A DNA stretch of 64,000 nt from Rhodovulum bhavnagarense (GTDB lineage Bacteria > Pseudomonadota > Alphaproteobacteria > Rhodobacterales > Rhodobacteraceae), in the NCBI RefSeq assembly GCF_004343505.1, contig NZ_SLXU01000009.1:1-64000 (forward strand). Direction: 5' to 3'. A model generated the notes under the pieces. It made no database searches. It had not been told where the DNA came from and saw only the letters and a program-made list of their open reading frames with translations. The position numbers were made by a program, and so were the translations under genes. Shown here in pieces: positions 37,906-48,843 of this stretch; the stretch's first letter is position 1, and the number at the start of each line of letters is the position of its first letter.

Positions 37906-39384
37906 ATGACCGCCTATCACGATCTGATTGCATTCCAGCGCGAGACAGAGGCATTGGCGCTGGTTGCCGGCCGTCTGGGCTGGGACCAGGAGACGATGAT
38001 GCCCAGGGGCGCGGCGCATCAGCGGGCCGAGGAAATCGGAGCGTTGGAAACGGCCCTTCACCGTCGCCGTACCGATCCGCGGGTGGGCGAGTGGCTGGCC
38101 GCGCTGGAGGGCGAAGCCCTTGACGATGTGGCCCGCGCCCAGGTTCGCCACATCCGCCGAGGCCATGAGCGCGCGACTCGGCTGCCGGACACCCTGTCGG
38201 CAGAGCTGGCGCGCGTGACCAGCCGCGCCCAGGGCATCTGGGCCGAGGCGCGTGCGGCTGATGACGTGGCCCATTTCATGCCAACCCTGCGCGAGGTGGT
38301 CCGTCTCAAACGAGAAGAGGCTGCGGCCTTGGCGCAGGGGGGCGATCCATACGATGCGCTTCTGGACGATTACGAACCCGGCGCGACCGGCGCTGGTCTG
38401 GCCGCGATGTTCGACCGGATGCGTCCGCGCCTGGTGGAGTTGCGCGAACGCGTGATGGGAGCGCAACGCGCCCCCGCGCCGTTGATGGGCCGTTTTGAAA
38501 CCGAGGGCCAGATGGGGCTTGCCCGTGAAATCGCGTCTCATTTCGGCTATGACTGGCGGCATGGCCGGCTGGACCGGTCTGTGCATCCCTTTACCTCGGG
38601 CTCTGGCACGGATGTTCGGATCACAACGCGGGTCGATGAATCCGATCCGTTGAACTGTCTCTATTCGACCCTGCACGAGGTTGGGCACGGCACCTATGAG
38701 CAGGGCATCGATCCAGCCTACCTGTTGACGCCGCTGGGCAATGGCGTGTCGATGGGCGTGCATGAAAGCCAGAGCCGGATCTACGAGAACCAGCTTGGCC
38801 GATCCCGTGCCTTTTGCGGCTGGCTGTTCGGGCGGATGGGTGAGGTTTTCGGCCTGGCGGGCGCAGCGGATGCCGAAGCATTTTACGCCTCGGTGAACCG
38901 GGTGCATTCGGGATATATCCGTACCGAGGCGGACGAGGTTCATTACAATCTGCACATCATGCTGCGCTTTGATTTGGAGCGCGAATTGATCGCCGGCCTG
39001 CTGGAAGCAGATGACCTCGAAGAGGCATGGAATACGCGGTTCGAGGCCGATTTCGGCGTCGCGGTCGACAAACCCTCGAACGGGGTGTTGCAGGATGTCC
39101 ACTGGTCGGTGGGGCTTTTCGGATATTTCCCGACCTATAGCTTGGGCAATGTCTATGCGGGCTGTCTTCATACTGCGCTCAGGGCCGCGGTTCCGACGCT
39201 GGAGGATGACCTCGCGCGTGGCCATGCCGAATCTGCAACCGCCTGGCTGCGCGAGACCGTTCAACGTCATGGCGGGCTTTACCAGCCGGCCGAGCTGATC
39301 GAGAGAGCCTGTGGGTTCGCACCGCATGAGGGGCCGCTGCTTGACTATCTCGATACAAAGTTCGGCGCGCTTTACGGGGTATAG
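37906..39384 (+). CDS. M32 family metallocarboxypeptidase
   Basis: The 492-aa cytoplasmic protease has the M32 zinc site LHEVGHGTYEQG (HEXXH), with the third-ligand motif HESQSRIYENQLGRS downstream. The family includes Thermus carboxypeptidase Taq. It removes C-terminal residues from peptides. It starts three bases after ctaA. Confidence 0.96.
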   Translation: MTAYHDLIAFQRETEALALVAGRLGWDQETMMPRGAAHQRAEEIGALETALHRRRTDPRVGEWLAALEGEALDDVARAQVRHIRRGHERATRLPDTLSAELARVTSRAQGIWAEARAADDVAHFMPTLREVVRLKREEAAALAQGGDPYDALLDDYEPGATGAGLAAMFDRMRPRLVELRERVMGAQRAPAPLMGRFETEGQMGLAREIASHFGYDWRHGRLDRSVHPFTSGSGTDVRITTRVDESDPLNCLYSTLHEVGHGTYEQGIDPAYLLTPLGNGVSMGVHESQSRIYENQLGRSRAFCGWLFGRMGEVFGLAGAADAEAFYASVNRVHSGYIRTEADEVHYNLHIMLRFDLERELIAGLLEADDLEEAWNTRFEADFGVAVDKPSNGVLQDVHWSVGLFGYFPTYSLGNVYAGCLHTALRAAVPTLEDDLARGHAESATAWLRETVQRHGGLYQPAELIERACGFAPHEGPLLDYLDTKFGALYGV

Positions 39385-39432
39385 GCGGGCGCAGGCTGGC
39401 GCAGTTCCAAGCCGAATGGTAGAACGCGCACC

Positions 39433-39690
39433 ATGACGATGCTTGATAGTTTTCTTCGCGCAATACGCGATAGCGCCCGGCGCGTTGCCTTTTCGGTGCT
39501 GGCCGGTATCCTGCGTGACCGCGGCCGCGAACAGATCGAGGCGCGGATCTCTGAGCGTCCTCCCTTCGAACAGACGCTGATCGTCGCCGCGGTGCTGGCC
39601 GCCCTGTTCCTGACCAGCCTGATCTTTGCCCAAGGGGGGCTGATCGGGCTGTTGGTCTTTTTCCTATTGGTCATTTTTCTGATCCAATAG
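39433..39690 (+). CDS. small membrane protein, function unknown
   Basis: The 85-aa protein has a basic N-terminal half and a C-terminal pair of hydrophobic helices (LIVAAVLAALFLTSLIFA and LIGLLVFFLLVIFLIQ). I do not recognise the family. It lies 48 bases after the carboxypeptidase gene and may be co-transcribed. Confidence 0.6.
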   Translation: MTMLDSFLRAIRDSARRVAFSVLAGILRDRGREQIEARISERPPFEQTLIVAAVLAALFLTSLIFAQGGLIGLLVFFLLVIFLIQ

Positions 39691-39872
39691 CGCGCTCACA
39701 TTCGTTTGAAGTCACCGTGAAGGCGCGTAATTTATACGTCGGATCAAGGGGTTGCCGATGCGTATGCCCATGTATACTTTTGAAAACAAAGAAATTTCCA
39801 CCCTCCGGTGATCCAGCCCGAAAAACGGCCCGTATCCCTTGCACAACCACCAAACAGGAAAGGGAACAGACA

Positions 39873-40019
39873 ATGGATATCATCGGCCCCCTGATGCTCG
39901 GCACGCTCGGCTTCGTCGTTGCCTTCGCCTACATCAACATGCGCCAGACCGAAGAAAAACTGGCCGAAACTCGTCGCCGCAAGGCGCAGGCCGCCGCAAA
40001 GGCGTTTGCGGCCGAGTAA
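39873..40019 (+). CDS. 48-aa single-pass membrane peptide
   Basis: MDIIGPLMLGTLGFVVAFAY forms one membrane helix, followed by a highly charged coil (RQTEEKLAETRRRKAQ). AGGAAAGGGA stands before ATG 39873, which supports translation. It has no identified function. The 180 bases upstream hold no other gene. Confidence 0.6.
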   Translation: MDIIGPLMLGTLGFVVAFAYINMRQTEEKLAETRRRKAQAAAKAFAAE

Positions 40020-40069
40020 CCTTCACAGGATCGGGGCCGGTGCGGATCGCTCGGCCCCGATCAGCAGGT

Positions 40070-40858
40070 TCAGCGCCGCCAATCCGGGGCGCGCTTTTCC
40101 AGGAACGCAGAAATGCCTTCGTTTGTATCGCGCCACATCATGTTTTCGACCATTGCAGCGCCGGCGTGCGCATAGGCCGCGTCAATTCCCATTTCGATCT
40201 GGTCATAGAACGTCCGCTTGCCGATCCGCACGGCCGGGTTCAACTTTGCGGCAATCTTTTCGGCTAGCTTGAGCACCTCTTCGTCAAGATTTTCATGCGG
40301 TACGGCGTGGTTGATCAGGCCAAGGGCTTCGGCGCGGCCGGTTTCGATGAACTCGCCCGTCGTCAGCATCTCGAACGCGTGCTTGCGCGGGATATTGCGC
40401 GACAACGCAACCATGGGGGTCGAACAGAACAGCCCGATATTCACGCCGTTCACGCCGAATCGTGTACCCTCTGCCGCGACGGCCAGATCGCAGGCGGCCA
40501 CCATCTGGCAGCCCGCCGCGGTGGCGATCCCGTGCGGAGCGGCGATCACGGGTTGGGGCAGGCGCATCAATCCGGTCATGACGCGCGCACAACGCATGAA
40601 CAGGTCGGCGAAATAGGCCTGTCCACCATCCTCGGTCTGACGCCCGGCTTGCATTTCCTTCAGGTCGTGACCGGCGCAGAACACCTTGCCGTTGCCTTTC
40701 AGGATCACCACCCGCGTCTCTTGGTCTCCTGACAAGGCGTCGATCTGGCCTTGCAGCGCGGCCAGCATCGCGTCCGACAGCGCGTTCAGCCGTTCGGGTG
40801 CGTTCAGCGTCAGCGTGGCAATGCCGCTTTTGTCGTCGCGTAACAGAATATCGCTCAT
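40070..40858 (-). CDS. enoyl-CoA hydratase/isomerase family protein
   Basis: The 262-aa crotonase-fold protein has the oxyanion-hole segments FCAGHDLKEM and PHGIATAAGCQMVAACDLAV. It hydrates or isomerises enoyl-CoA, and the exact substrate is not clear. GGAGGAG lies before the start. It is divergent from the thioesterase gene. Confidence 0.9.
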   Translation of the reverse strand: MSDILLRDDKSGIATLTLNAPERLNALSDAMLAALQGQIDALSGDQETRVVILKGNGKVFCAGHDLKEMQAGRQTEDGGQAYFADLFMRCARVMTGLMRLPQPVIAAPHGIATAAGCQMVAACDLAVAAEGTRFGVNGVNIGLFCSTPMVALSRNIPRKHAFEMLTTGEFIETGRAEALGLINHAVPHENLDEEVLKLAEKIAAKLNPAVRIGKRTFYDQIEMGIDAAYAHAGAAMVENMMWRDTNEGISAFLEKRAPDWRR

Positions 40859-40917
40859 CTTGTTTCTCCTCCCCGTTTCCCGGCAGACTACGCGCCAAAG
40901 GGAGGATGGAAAAGAGC

Positions 40918-41337
40918 ATGGATCTACAGATGGATGCCGCGGCGCTGACCGCGTTCATGGAACGGGAATTCCCGCAGGTGGCCGCCGACTTCGTGATCGA
41001 GGGGGTGTCGCCGATGCAACTGTGCATGCGCATGCCCGTGGCCGAGCGGCATTTGCGTCCCGGCGGCACGGTGTCCGGTCCCTCTATGTTTGCATTGGCC
41101 GATGTTGGAATCTACCTGGCGGTATTGGCAATGATCGGCCCCAAGGCTCTGGCGGTGACCACGAACTGTTCCATCGACTTCATGCGCAAACCGGCGGCGG
41201 GCAAGGATCTGATCTGCGAGGCGCGGCTTCTGAAACTGGGCCGCGTGCTGGCGGTGGGGGACGCTCTGATCCGGTCAGAGGGGATGGACGGTGTCGTCGC
41301 GCGCGCCAGCCTGACCTATTCGATTCCGCCGCGCTGA
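40918..41337 (+). CDS. PaaI-type hotdog thioesterase
   Basis: The 139-aa protein has the hotdog-fold thioesterase pattern, with MRMPVAERHLRPGGTVSGPSM (catalytic region) and TTNCSIDFMRKPAAGKDLI. It would hydrolyse aromatic or short acyl-CoA esters. ATG 40918 (GGAGG 12 bases upstream) is chosen. ATG 40906, directly after the GGAGG, is less likely. Confidence 0.85.
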   Translation: MDLQMDAAALTAFMEREFPQVAADFVIEGVSPMQLCMRMPVAERHLRPGGTVSGPSMFALADVGIYLAVLAMIGPKALAVTTNCSIDFMRKPAAGKDLICEARLLKLGRVLAVGDALIRSEGMDGVVARASLTYSIPPR

Positions 41338-41378
41338 GGGGCGTTGACGTGGGCGGCGCCATGGCCTAGCCCGACGCC

Positions 41379-43190
41379 ATGGCACGCGCACCGCTTTTGC
41401 AACTCAACGATATTTCTCTGACCTTCGGGGGGAATCCGGTGTTTGCCGGGTTGGATCTCGTCGTGCAGCCGGGCGACCGGCTGGCGCTGGTGGGCCGCAA
41501 CGGGTCGGGTAAATCCACCTTGATGAAGGTAATGGCCGGGCTGGTGGAACCAGACGCGGGCGCGCGCATCCTGTCGCCGGGTACCAGCACCGGCTACATG
41601 GAACAGGAACCGGATCTCTCGGGCTTTGCCACGCTCGGCGATTTCGCGGCCAGCGACCTGGCCCATGGCGAGGAATACCGCGTCGAGATGGTTGCCGAGG
41701 GGCTCAAGCTCGATCCGGCCACGCCGGTTGCGACCGCATCGGGCGGCGAGCGCCGGCGCGCGGCGCTGGCCAAGCTGCTGGCCGAGGCGCCTGAACTGAT
41801 GCTTTTGGACGAACCCACGAACCACCTCGACATCGAGGCGATTGGCTGGCTTGAGGCCCAGTTGGCCGAAACGCGCTCGGCCTATGTGCTGATATCGCAC
41901 GACCGGGCTTTCCTGCGCGCCTTGACCCGCGGTACGCTGTGGATCGACCGGGGTGCGGTGCGCCGCCAGGACCGGGGCTTTGCCCATTTCGAAGAGTGGC
42001 GCGACAAGGTCTGGGCCGACGAGGATGAGGCCCGTCACAAACTGGACCGCAAGATAAAGGCCGAGGCCCGCTGGGCGGTTGAGGGCATTTCGGCCCGGCG
42101 CAAGCGCAACCAGGGTCGGGTGCGTAACCTGGCCGCGCTGCGCGAGGAACGCGCGGGTATGATACGTCGCCAAGGCGCCGCCGCCATGGCCCTGGAGGGC
42201 GGGTCGCAATCGGGCAAGCGCGTGATCGAGGCGCGGGGGATTTCCAAGCGCTTTGGCGACCGGACGATCCTGCGCGAGTTCAGTCTGCGCATTCATCGCG
42301 GGGAACGGGTTGCCTTCGTGGGGCCAAACGGGGCGGGCAAGACCACCTTGTTGAAAATTCTGACCGGCGATTTGCCCCCCGATACCGGCGAGGTCAAGCT
42401 GGGCACCAACCTGCAAATGGCGATTTTCGATCAAAACCGCGCGGCCCTGGACCCCGAGATGAGCCTTTGGGACAGCCTGACCGGCGATCTGGATATGCGC
42501 GTTTCGGGCCGTGCCGATCAGGTGATGGTGCGCGGCCAGCCGCGGCATGTCGTAGGATATCTCAAGGACTTCCTGTTTGACGAAGCACAGGCACGCGCGC
42601 CTGTGCGTTCCTTGTCGGGCGGCGAACGGGCGCGGCTGTTGCTGGCCCGGATCATGGCGCGGGAAAGCAACCTGTTGGTCTTGGACGAACCGACCAACGA
42701 CCTGGACGTTGAAACCCTGGACTTGTTGCAGGAATTGCTGTCCGATTACGAGGGTACCGTCCTGCTGGTCAGCCATGACCGCGACTTTCTCGACCGCGTG
42801 GCCTCGACCACCATCGCGATGGAAGGTGACGGTCGTGCCGCGGTCTATGCCGGAGGCTGGTCTGACTACCAGGCACAGCGCAAAGCACACCAGATGCCGG
42901 AAGTCATAGAAAAACCAAATCGTTCCGGGCCAAAGTCTAGGTCAAGTGAAAGAAATGACCCACAAGGGCTTAGTTTTACACAAAAGCATCGGCTAGAGGT
43001 GTTGCCCGCTGAAATTGAACGGCTGGAGGCCGAGATCGCCAAGCTGGAAGAATTCCTTTCCGACCCCGAGTTGTTCACCCGAGAGCCGGCAAAGTTCGAA
43101 AAGGCAAGCAGCGCCCTGATTCAGCGTCAGACAGCGCTTGCCGCAGCCGAAGAGGAATGGCTGGATCTTGCGCAAAAGGCTGAGGGCTGA
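41379..43190 (+). CDS. uup: ABC-F ATPase Uup
   Basis: The 603-aa protein has two ABC domains (Walker [11 protein letters not shown] near residue 40 and [10 protein letters not shown] near residue 315, signatures [13 protein letters not shown] and [12 protein letters not shown]). A C-terminal coiled-coil follows ([17 protein letters not shown]). Uup acts on ribosomes and branched DNA. Around 42900-42995, between the second ABC domain and the coiled coil, codon use turns to rare codons (ATA, AGG, AGA, AGT, CTA). Confidence 0.95.
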   Translation: MARAPLLQLNDISLTFGGNPVFAGLDLVVQPGDRLALVGRNGSGKSTLMKVMAGLVEPDAGARILSPGTSTGYMEQEPDLSGFATLGDFAASDLAHGEEYRVEMVAEGLKLDPATPVATASGGERRRAALAKLLAEAPELMLLDEPTNHLDIEAIGWLEAQLAETRSAYVLISHDRAFLRALTRGTLWIDRGAVRRQDRGFAHFEEWRDKVWADEDEARHKLDRKIKAEARWAVEGISARRKRNQGRVRNLAALREERAGMIRRQGAAAMALEGGSQSGKRVIEARGISKRFGDRTILREFSLRIHRGERVAFVGPNGAGKTTLLKILTGDLPPDTGEVKLGTNLQMAIFDQNRAALDPEMSLWDSLTGDLDMRVSGRADQVMVRGQPRHVVGYLKDFLFDEAQARAPVRSLSGGERARLLLARIMARESNLLVLDEPTNDLDVETLDLLQELLSDYEGTVLLVSHDRDFLDRVASTTIAMEGDGRAAVYAGGWSDYQAQRKAHQMPEVIEKPNRSGPKSRSSERNDPQGLSFTQKHRLEVLPAEIERLEAEIAKLEEFLSDPELFTREPAKFEKASSALIQRQTALAAAEEEWLDLAQKAEG

Positions 43191-43196
43191 ACGCCC

Positions 43197-43952
43197 TCAT
43201 TTCATCCTCAACGCACCATCGAGCCGGATCACCTCGCCGTTCAGATAGCAGTTCTGCACGATGTGCATGACAAGGGCCGCGAATTCCGCCGGTTCGCCCA
43301 GTCGCGGGGGCGCGGTCACGTCGGCAGCGAGCGCGTCCATTACCTCCTGACCCAGCCCCTCGAGCATCGGGGTTCGGAAGACACCGGGCGCAATGGCCAT
43401 GACGCGGATTTTCAGGCTGGCAAGGTCGCGCGCCAGCGGTAAGGTCATCGCCGCGATTCCACCCTTCGAGGCCGCATAGGCCGCTTGACCCTTCTGGCCG
43501 TCAAAGGCCGCGACGGAGGCCGTGTTTACGATCACGCCCCGGCAACCGTCGCGATCATCGGCATTGCCTGCCATTTCGGCCGCGGCCAGGCGCAGAACGT
43601 TGAAACTTCCAATCAGGTTGATTTCCACTGTCTTGCGAAAGCTGTCCAGCGCATGCGGACCCGACCTGCCCAACGTGCGTTCAGCGGTGGCGATGCCTGC
43701 GCAGTTGATGCAGGCGGTGATGCCGCCCATTTGCGTGCTGGCCTCGCTGATGGCCTGCGCAACCGATGTGGCATCGGTCACATCAACCGGCAGGAATCCG
43801 GCACCGATTTCCGAAGCAAGCGCCGCCCCCCCGGCGACATCGCGATCAAGGATCGTCACCGCCGCCTCTGCATCGCATAACGCGCGTGCCGTCGCGGCAC
43901 CCAGCCCCGAGGCTCCCCCGGTAACGATCGCCTTTGTTTCACTGATCTGCAT
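43197..43952 (-). CDS. SDR family dehydrogenase, 3-hydroxyacyl-CoA type
   Basis: The 251-aa protein has TGGASGLG at the NAD(P) site, NCAG, and the catalytic YAASK with an upstream serine in [10 protein letters not shown]. It resembles type II 3-hydroxyacyl-CoA dehydrogenases (HSD17B10-like) of fatty acid or branched-chain breakdown. The second ATG at 43952 is chosen because GGGAGG ends six bases before it. The first ATG at 43958 directly abuts the GGGAGG. Confidence 0.88.
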   Translation of the reverse strand: MQISETKAIVTGGASGLGAATARALCDAEAAVTILDRDVAGGAALASEIGAGFLPVDVTDATSVAQAISEASTQMGGITACINCAGIATAERTLGRSGPHALDSFRKTVEINLIGSFNVLRLAAAEMAGNADDRDGCRGVIVNTASVAAFDGQKGQAAYAASKGGIAAMTLPLARDLASLKIRVMAIAPGVFRTPMLEGLGQEVMDALAADVTAPPRLGEPAEFAALVMHIVQNCYLNGEVIRLDGALRMK

Positions 43953-44174
43953 GTGCATCCCTCCCGTGAATATCGGCGACCAGAGCTAGCCGCGAGTGGC
44001 ACGCCTTGTCCAGCCGGTTGCAACGGCGCGGGGGCGCTCATGTCCATGTCAGGTCATGCAGGATGGCCGGTATCATCACCATATCGGCCGACGCTGTGCC
44101 CTTGCCCCCCCGTATTCCCATCACGCGCCAGATATGCAAGAACCGCCGCGAAACGCGCGAGAGAGTTGGACGCC

Positions 44175-45587
44175 ATGACCGAGATCAGCCTCTACAATAC
44201 CCGCACCCGCCGGAAGGAGCGGTTCGATCCCATCAACCCCGACAATGTGCGGATGTATGTCTGTGGTCCCACGGTCTATGACCGGGCGCACCTGGGTAAC
44301 GCACGCCCGGTGGTGGTGTTCGACGTCCTGTTCCGCCTGTTGCGCCATGTCTATGGACCAGATCATGTCACTTATGTACGCAACTTCACCGATGTGGACG
44401 ACAAGATCATCGCGCGGGCCGATGAAAACGGGCGACCCATCGAGGAGATCACCGCCGAAACCACGCAATGGTTCCTTGAGGATATGGGCGCGCTGGGCGC
44501 GCTGGAACCAACCTACATGCCGCGTGCGACCGCCTATATCGGCCAGATGATCGCCATGATCGAGGTGTTGATCGCAAAGGGTCACGCCTATGCCGCAGAT
44601 GGCCATGTCTTGTTCGACGTTCGCAGCTATCGCGATTACGGCGCGCTTTCAGGGCGATCGGTGGACGACATGATCGCCGGTGCGCGCGTCGAGGTGGCAC
44701 CGTATAAACGTGATCCGATGGATTTCGTCCTTTGGAAACCGTCGACGGATCATCAGCCGGGCTGGGACAGTCCCTGGGGGCGCGGGCGTCCGGGCTGGCA
44801 TATCGAGTGCTCGGCGATGTCGCGAGAGTTGCTAGGAGAAAGTTTCGATATTCACGGCGGCGGCAACGACTTGACATTTCCCCACCATGAAAACGAGATC
44901 GCGCAAAGCTGCTGTGCCCATCCGGGTAGCGATTTCGCGCGTTACTGGTTGCATAACGAGATGTTGCAGGTCGAAGGCCGGAAAATGTCCAAGTCTCTGG
45001 GCAATTTCTTTACCGTACACGATCTGTTGGAACAGGGTGTGCCGGGCGAGGTGATCCGCTTTGCCTTCTTGTCCACGCATTACCGCAAGCCGATGGACTG
45101 GACGGCGGAAAAGGCGCGGGAGGCGGAGGTGGTTCTACGCAAGTGGCGCGCCATTGCCGATGGGGTCGAACCATCAACACCAAGCCAGGCGGTATTGGAT
45201 CGCTTGGCTGACGATCTGAACACGGCGGGCGCCATGGCCGAACTGCACAGACTCGCCAACCTGCTTCAATCTTGGGAAGGCGGGGCGGCTTTGCCTGATT
45301 TCGATGTAGCTTCTGCCCATGGCGAGTTCGTGGCCTCTGCGCGGCTTCTGGGATTGTTGACCGAGGAACTTTCTGGATGGGAACGGGCGTCCTCGGATCT
45401 TTCACCATTGACTGAGAAACTATCGTTGGCGCGGGTCAAGGCCATGACCACAAAGGATTTCAGTGAGGTCGATCGCCTAAAGGCCGCGCTTGTTTCAGCC
45501 GGCGTCGAGGTACGTATGTCCAGGGATGGCGTCGAACTTGTCCCCGGTCCCGACTTCGACCCCTCGGGGCTGGATAGGCTGGAATGA
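44175..45587 (+). CDS. cysS: cysteinyl-tRNA synthetase
   Basis: The 470-aa class I synthetase has the start [19 protein letters not shown], the zinc-site Cys in [15 protein letters not shown] (HIGH-type motif HLGN), [14 protein letters not shown] and the KMSKS loop. It charges tRNA-Cys. ATG 44175 matches the family start. About 220 bases upstream hold no other gene. Confidence 0.97.
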   Translation: MTEISLYNTRTRRKERFDPINPDNVRMYVCGPTVYDRAHLGNARPVVVFDVLFRLLRHVYGPDHVTYVRNFTDVDDKIIARADENGRPIEEITAETTQWFLEDMGALGALEPTYMPRATAYIGQMIAMIEVLIAKGHAYAADGHVLFDVRSYRDYGALSGRSVDDMIAGARVEVAPYKRDPMDFVLWKPSTDHQPGWDSPWGRGRPGWHIECSAMSRELLGESFDIHGGGNDLTFPHHENEIAQSCCAHPGSDFARYWLHNEMLQVEGRKMSKSLGNFFTVHDLLEQGVPGEVIRFAFLSTHYRKPMDWTAEKAREAEVVLRKWRAIADGVEPSTPSQAVLDRLADDLNTAGAMAELHRLANLLQSWEGGAALPDFDVASAHGEFVASARLLGLLTEELSGWERASSDLSPLTEKLSLARVKAMTTKDFSEVDRLKAALVSAGVEVRMSRDGVELVPGPDFDPSGLDRLE

Positions 45588-45672
45588 TGTCCCGCGCCCC
45601 AAAATCGCGCCAACTCGACCGAGGATGGCAGTGTTCAGGCCGTGATGCACCAGGCATGACGATGTACCGGGC

Positions 45673-46440
45673 ATGACGTTACAAGCCTGCGCCGAGATCG
45701 TGCGGCGTGGCGATCCCGACCGCTTTCGCGTCGCGATGGCCGCACCCTTGACGGCGCGCGCGCGGCTCTTGCCGCTTTTCGCTTTCAATGTCGAGGTGGC
45801 GCGCGCCCCGTGGGTCAGCAGCGAGCCCATGATCGCCGAGATGCGCCTCCAATGGTGGCGAGATGTTTTGGCAGAGATCGTCGAGGGCGGCAAGACACGC
45901 CGCCACGAGGTGGCCGAGCCGCTGGCGGAGGTTCTGTCACCGGCTGATGCGCGGGCGCTTGACGCCTTGGTCCTGGCGCGGCGCTGGGATGCCTATCGTG
46001 AACCTTTTGCCGATCAAGCCGCTTTGGAGAGGCATATCGAGGCAAGCGCGGCAACCCTTCTGGTCGTGGCTGCACGCGTGCTGGGTGCGCGCAGCGGCCT
46101 CTCGACGCTGCATGAGCTGGGTTATGCGATGGGGCTGGCCAATTGGTTGATCGCTGTTCCCAAGCTTGAGGAACTTGGGCGTATCCCGCTGATCGACGGA
46201 CGACCAGAGGCGGTATCGGCGCTGGCCCGCGCCGGGGCGGAGCGGCTGGCGCGGGTCCGGGCTGCGCGTGATGTCATTCCTGCCGCCGCGATCCCGGCCG
46301 CACGCATGGCATGGCGTGCAGATCCCGTCTTGCGGCGCGCGGCTCAAAGTCCAGAACGGGTTGCTGCCGGCAGGCTGGAGGTTTCGGAATCCGCCCGGCG
46401 CGCCGCCTTTCTGTGGCGGGCCATGGCCGGGCGCTGGTAA
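45673..46440 (+). CDS. squalene/phytoene synthase-like protein
   Basis: The 255-aa protein has the trans-isoprenyl-transferase fold (LQWWRDVLAEIVEG, AYAMGLANWL-like region GYAMGLANWLIAVPKL). The Asp-rich DXXXD motifs needed for prenyl diphosphate coupling are not clear. It is closer to the NDUFAF6 (complex I assembly factor) group than to carotenoid CrtB. No carotenoid genes are nearby. Confidence 0.72.
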   Translation: MTLQACAEIVRRGDPDRFRVAMAAPLTARARLLPLFAFNVEVARAPWVSSEPMIAEMRLQWWRDVLAEIVEGGKTRRHEVAEPLAEVLSPADARALDALVLARRWDAYREPFADQAALERHIEASAATLLVVAARVLGARSGLSTLHELGYAMGLANWLIAVPKLEELGRIPLIDGRPEAVSALARAGAERLARVRAARDVIPAAAIPAARMAWRADPVLRRAAQSPERVAAGRLEVSESARRAAFLWRAMAGRW

Positions 46441-46478
46441 TAGCTTTACGGAACAAACCGTCTCTGCTTTCAAAGCAG

Positions 46479-47054
46479 TTAGGGGATGATTCTCGTGTAT
46501 TTCGTTCCCTCGAGCGAGGCGCCGATGATCAGGCCCTGCTGTCCGAAAATCAGCGCGATCACCGGGTCAAGCGCGGTCATCGTGCGCGCAGAGAGGTTTC
46601 CGCCCTGGTCGCGGACCGCGTATTCGATATCGCCGCCCGCCGACCAGCCCGCCCCTGCGCGGAACTCGCGCAGTGCCTCGGGTGTCATGAAAAACAGTGC
46701 ATGGGCATATTGTTGTGCCCCGATCTGAAAGCCAAAGCTGGCCTGCGTGGCAGAGTAATAATCCACCGTCACGTTATCGACCCGCAGCGCCCCGCGCCCA
46801 TAGGCCCCGCCAACGCCCAGCCCGGCCTTGGTGATCAGTGGCATCCACAGGATACCCTGGGCCTTTTCAGCGAGTGTCTGCGTGTCGGGATAGCGCATGA
46901 ACAGGTAATCGCGCGTGGCGTCGACCCGGCTGTCTATGGTGTAGCTTCCGGTGCTGCCCACACCGTTGCCGCAGGCCGAGAGAGCCGTCGCAGCGCCCGC
47001 TGCCGCGATAAATCTGCGGCGGGATACCCCGCCTGCCATCTTGCCGTCTTGCAT
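46479..47054 (-). CDS. YSC84/SYLF-family lipoprotein
   Basis: The 191-aa protein has a twin-arginine-like N-terminus (SRRRFIAAAGAATALSAC) that ends in a lipobox cysteine. The SYLF/YSC84 domain follows (AGLGVGGAYGRGALRV, ASFGFQIGAQQYAHALFFMT). SYLF proteins bind lipids. It is probably an envelope lipoprotein of unknown role. Confidence 0.85.
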   Translation of the reverse strand: MQDGKMAGGVSRRRFIAAAGAATALSACGNGVGSTGSYTIDSRVDATRDYLFMRYPDTQTLAEKAQGILWMPLITKAGLGVGGAYGRGALRVDNVTVDYYSATQASFGFQIGAQQYAHALFFMTPEALREFRAGAGWSAGGDIEYAVRDQGGNLSARTMTALDPVIALIFGQQGLIIGASLEGTKYTRIIP

Positions 47055-47163
47055 TGCTCGTGCCTCTTTGCATTAGGCCTTTGGGACCGATTGCAAGAAC
47101 TATAATCTGCCCCGCACCCTTTGTCACCGGGGCACGGGGCGGATGGGCAAGTTCACGCCCGGT

Positions 47164-48216
<1,053 letters not shown>

Positions 48217-48282
48217 CTATCTCAAGTGCGGGATTCGTCCCCCCGCAGCACGATTGGCGCGGGCACAACGGAGCACCTTACC

Positions 48283-48810
48283 TTGAACTGGTACGAGAAT
48301 GTCTATGAGCTTATCGACATGCGGTCGTTCTCGAACCTGTGGTACTGGATCGCGCTTGCGGTGACATGGTCGACGGCCAGCCACTGGGTTCTGGGCGTTC
48401 CATATGACATGGTGCAGCGTGCCCGCGTGCATGGCGGGCAGGCCGCCGCTGATGTTGCGGCGCTTGTGGCCATCAACACGCGTCGTATCCTGTTCATCGC
48501 GCGCGAGGCAGGTATCTGGATCGTGGCGCTTGGCGGGTTCGGGGGGTCACTGTTGCTGACGCTTGGATTTGGCTATGGCTCTGAATTCTGCCAGGCCGTG
48601 TTCCTTCTGGGGGCGCCCTTTGCCTTGGTCAGCCTGATCTCGGTGCGCACGGCGCACCTGATAGAACGGCGCGCCCCCGTCGACGAGGCGCTTTACCGGA
48701 TGCTGCGGATGCACCGGTTGAGCGTTCAATTCGTCGGGATCGTGTCCATTTTCGTCACGGCCATGTGGGGCATGTGGCAGAACATGCAGATCGGCGTTCT
48801 GGGCGGTTGA
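48283..48810 (+). CDS. small multi-pass membrane protein, Rhodobacterales type
   Basis: Residues from TTG 48283 (LNWYENVYELIDMRSFSNLW) encode about 175 aa with four hydrophobic segments. TTG is preferred over ATG 48319 because GGAG lies nine bases upstream and the reading frame looks conserved from that point. Related proteins are sometimes labelled a SufBCD-complex component, but nothing in the sequence shows that. It is divergent from hemB. Confidence 0.65.
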   Translation: MNWYENVYELIDMRSFSNLWYWIALAVTWSTASHWVLGVPYDMVQRARVHGGQAAADVAALVAINTRRILFIAREAGIWIVALGGFGGSLLLTLGFGYGSEFCQAVFLLGAPFALVSLISVRTAHLIERRAPVDEALYRMLRMHRLSVQFVGIVSIFVTAMWGMWQNMQIGVLGG

Positions 48811-48843
48811 CCCGGATCGCCCCCCACCTTAACTGAGCCGCCC

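Noticed and set aside
37744-39633. 629-codon minus-strand frame opposite the M32 carboxypeptidase
   Set aside because: The plus strand has the HEXXH zinc site and family motifs. The minus frame has none.
41316-42890. 524-codon minus-strand frame opposite uup
   Set aside because: Shadow of the two ABC domains on the plus strand.
46445-46490. CTGCTTT/AAAGCAG dyad as terminator between convergent genes
   Set aside because: The stem is short with almost no loop and no T-run follows on either strand.
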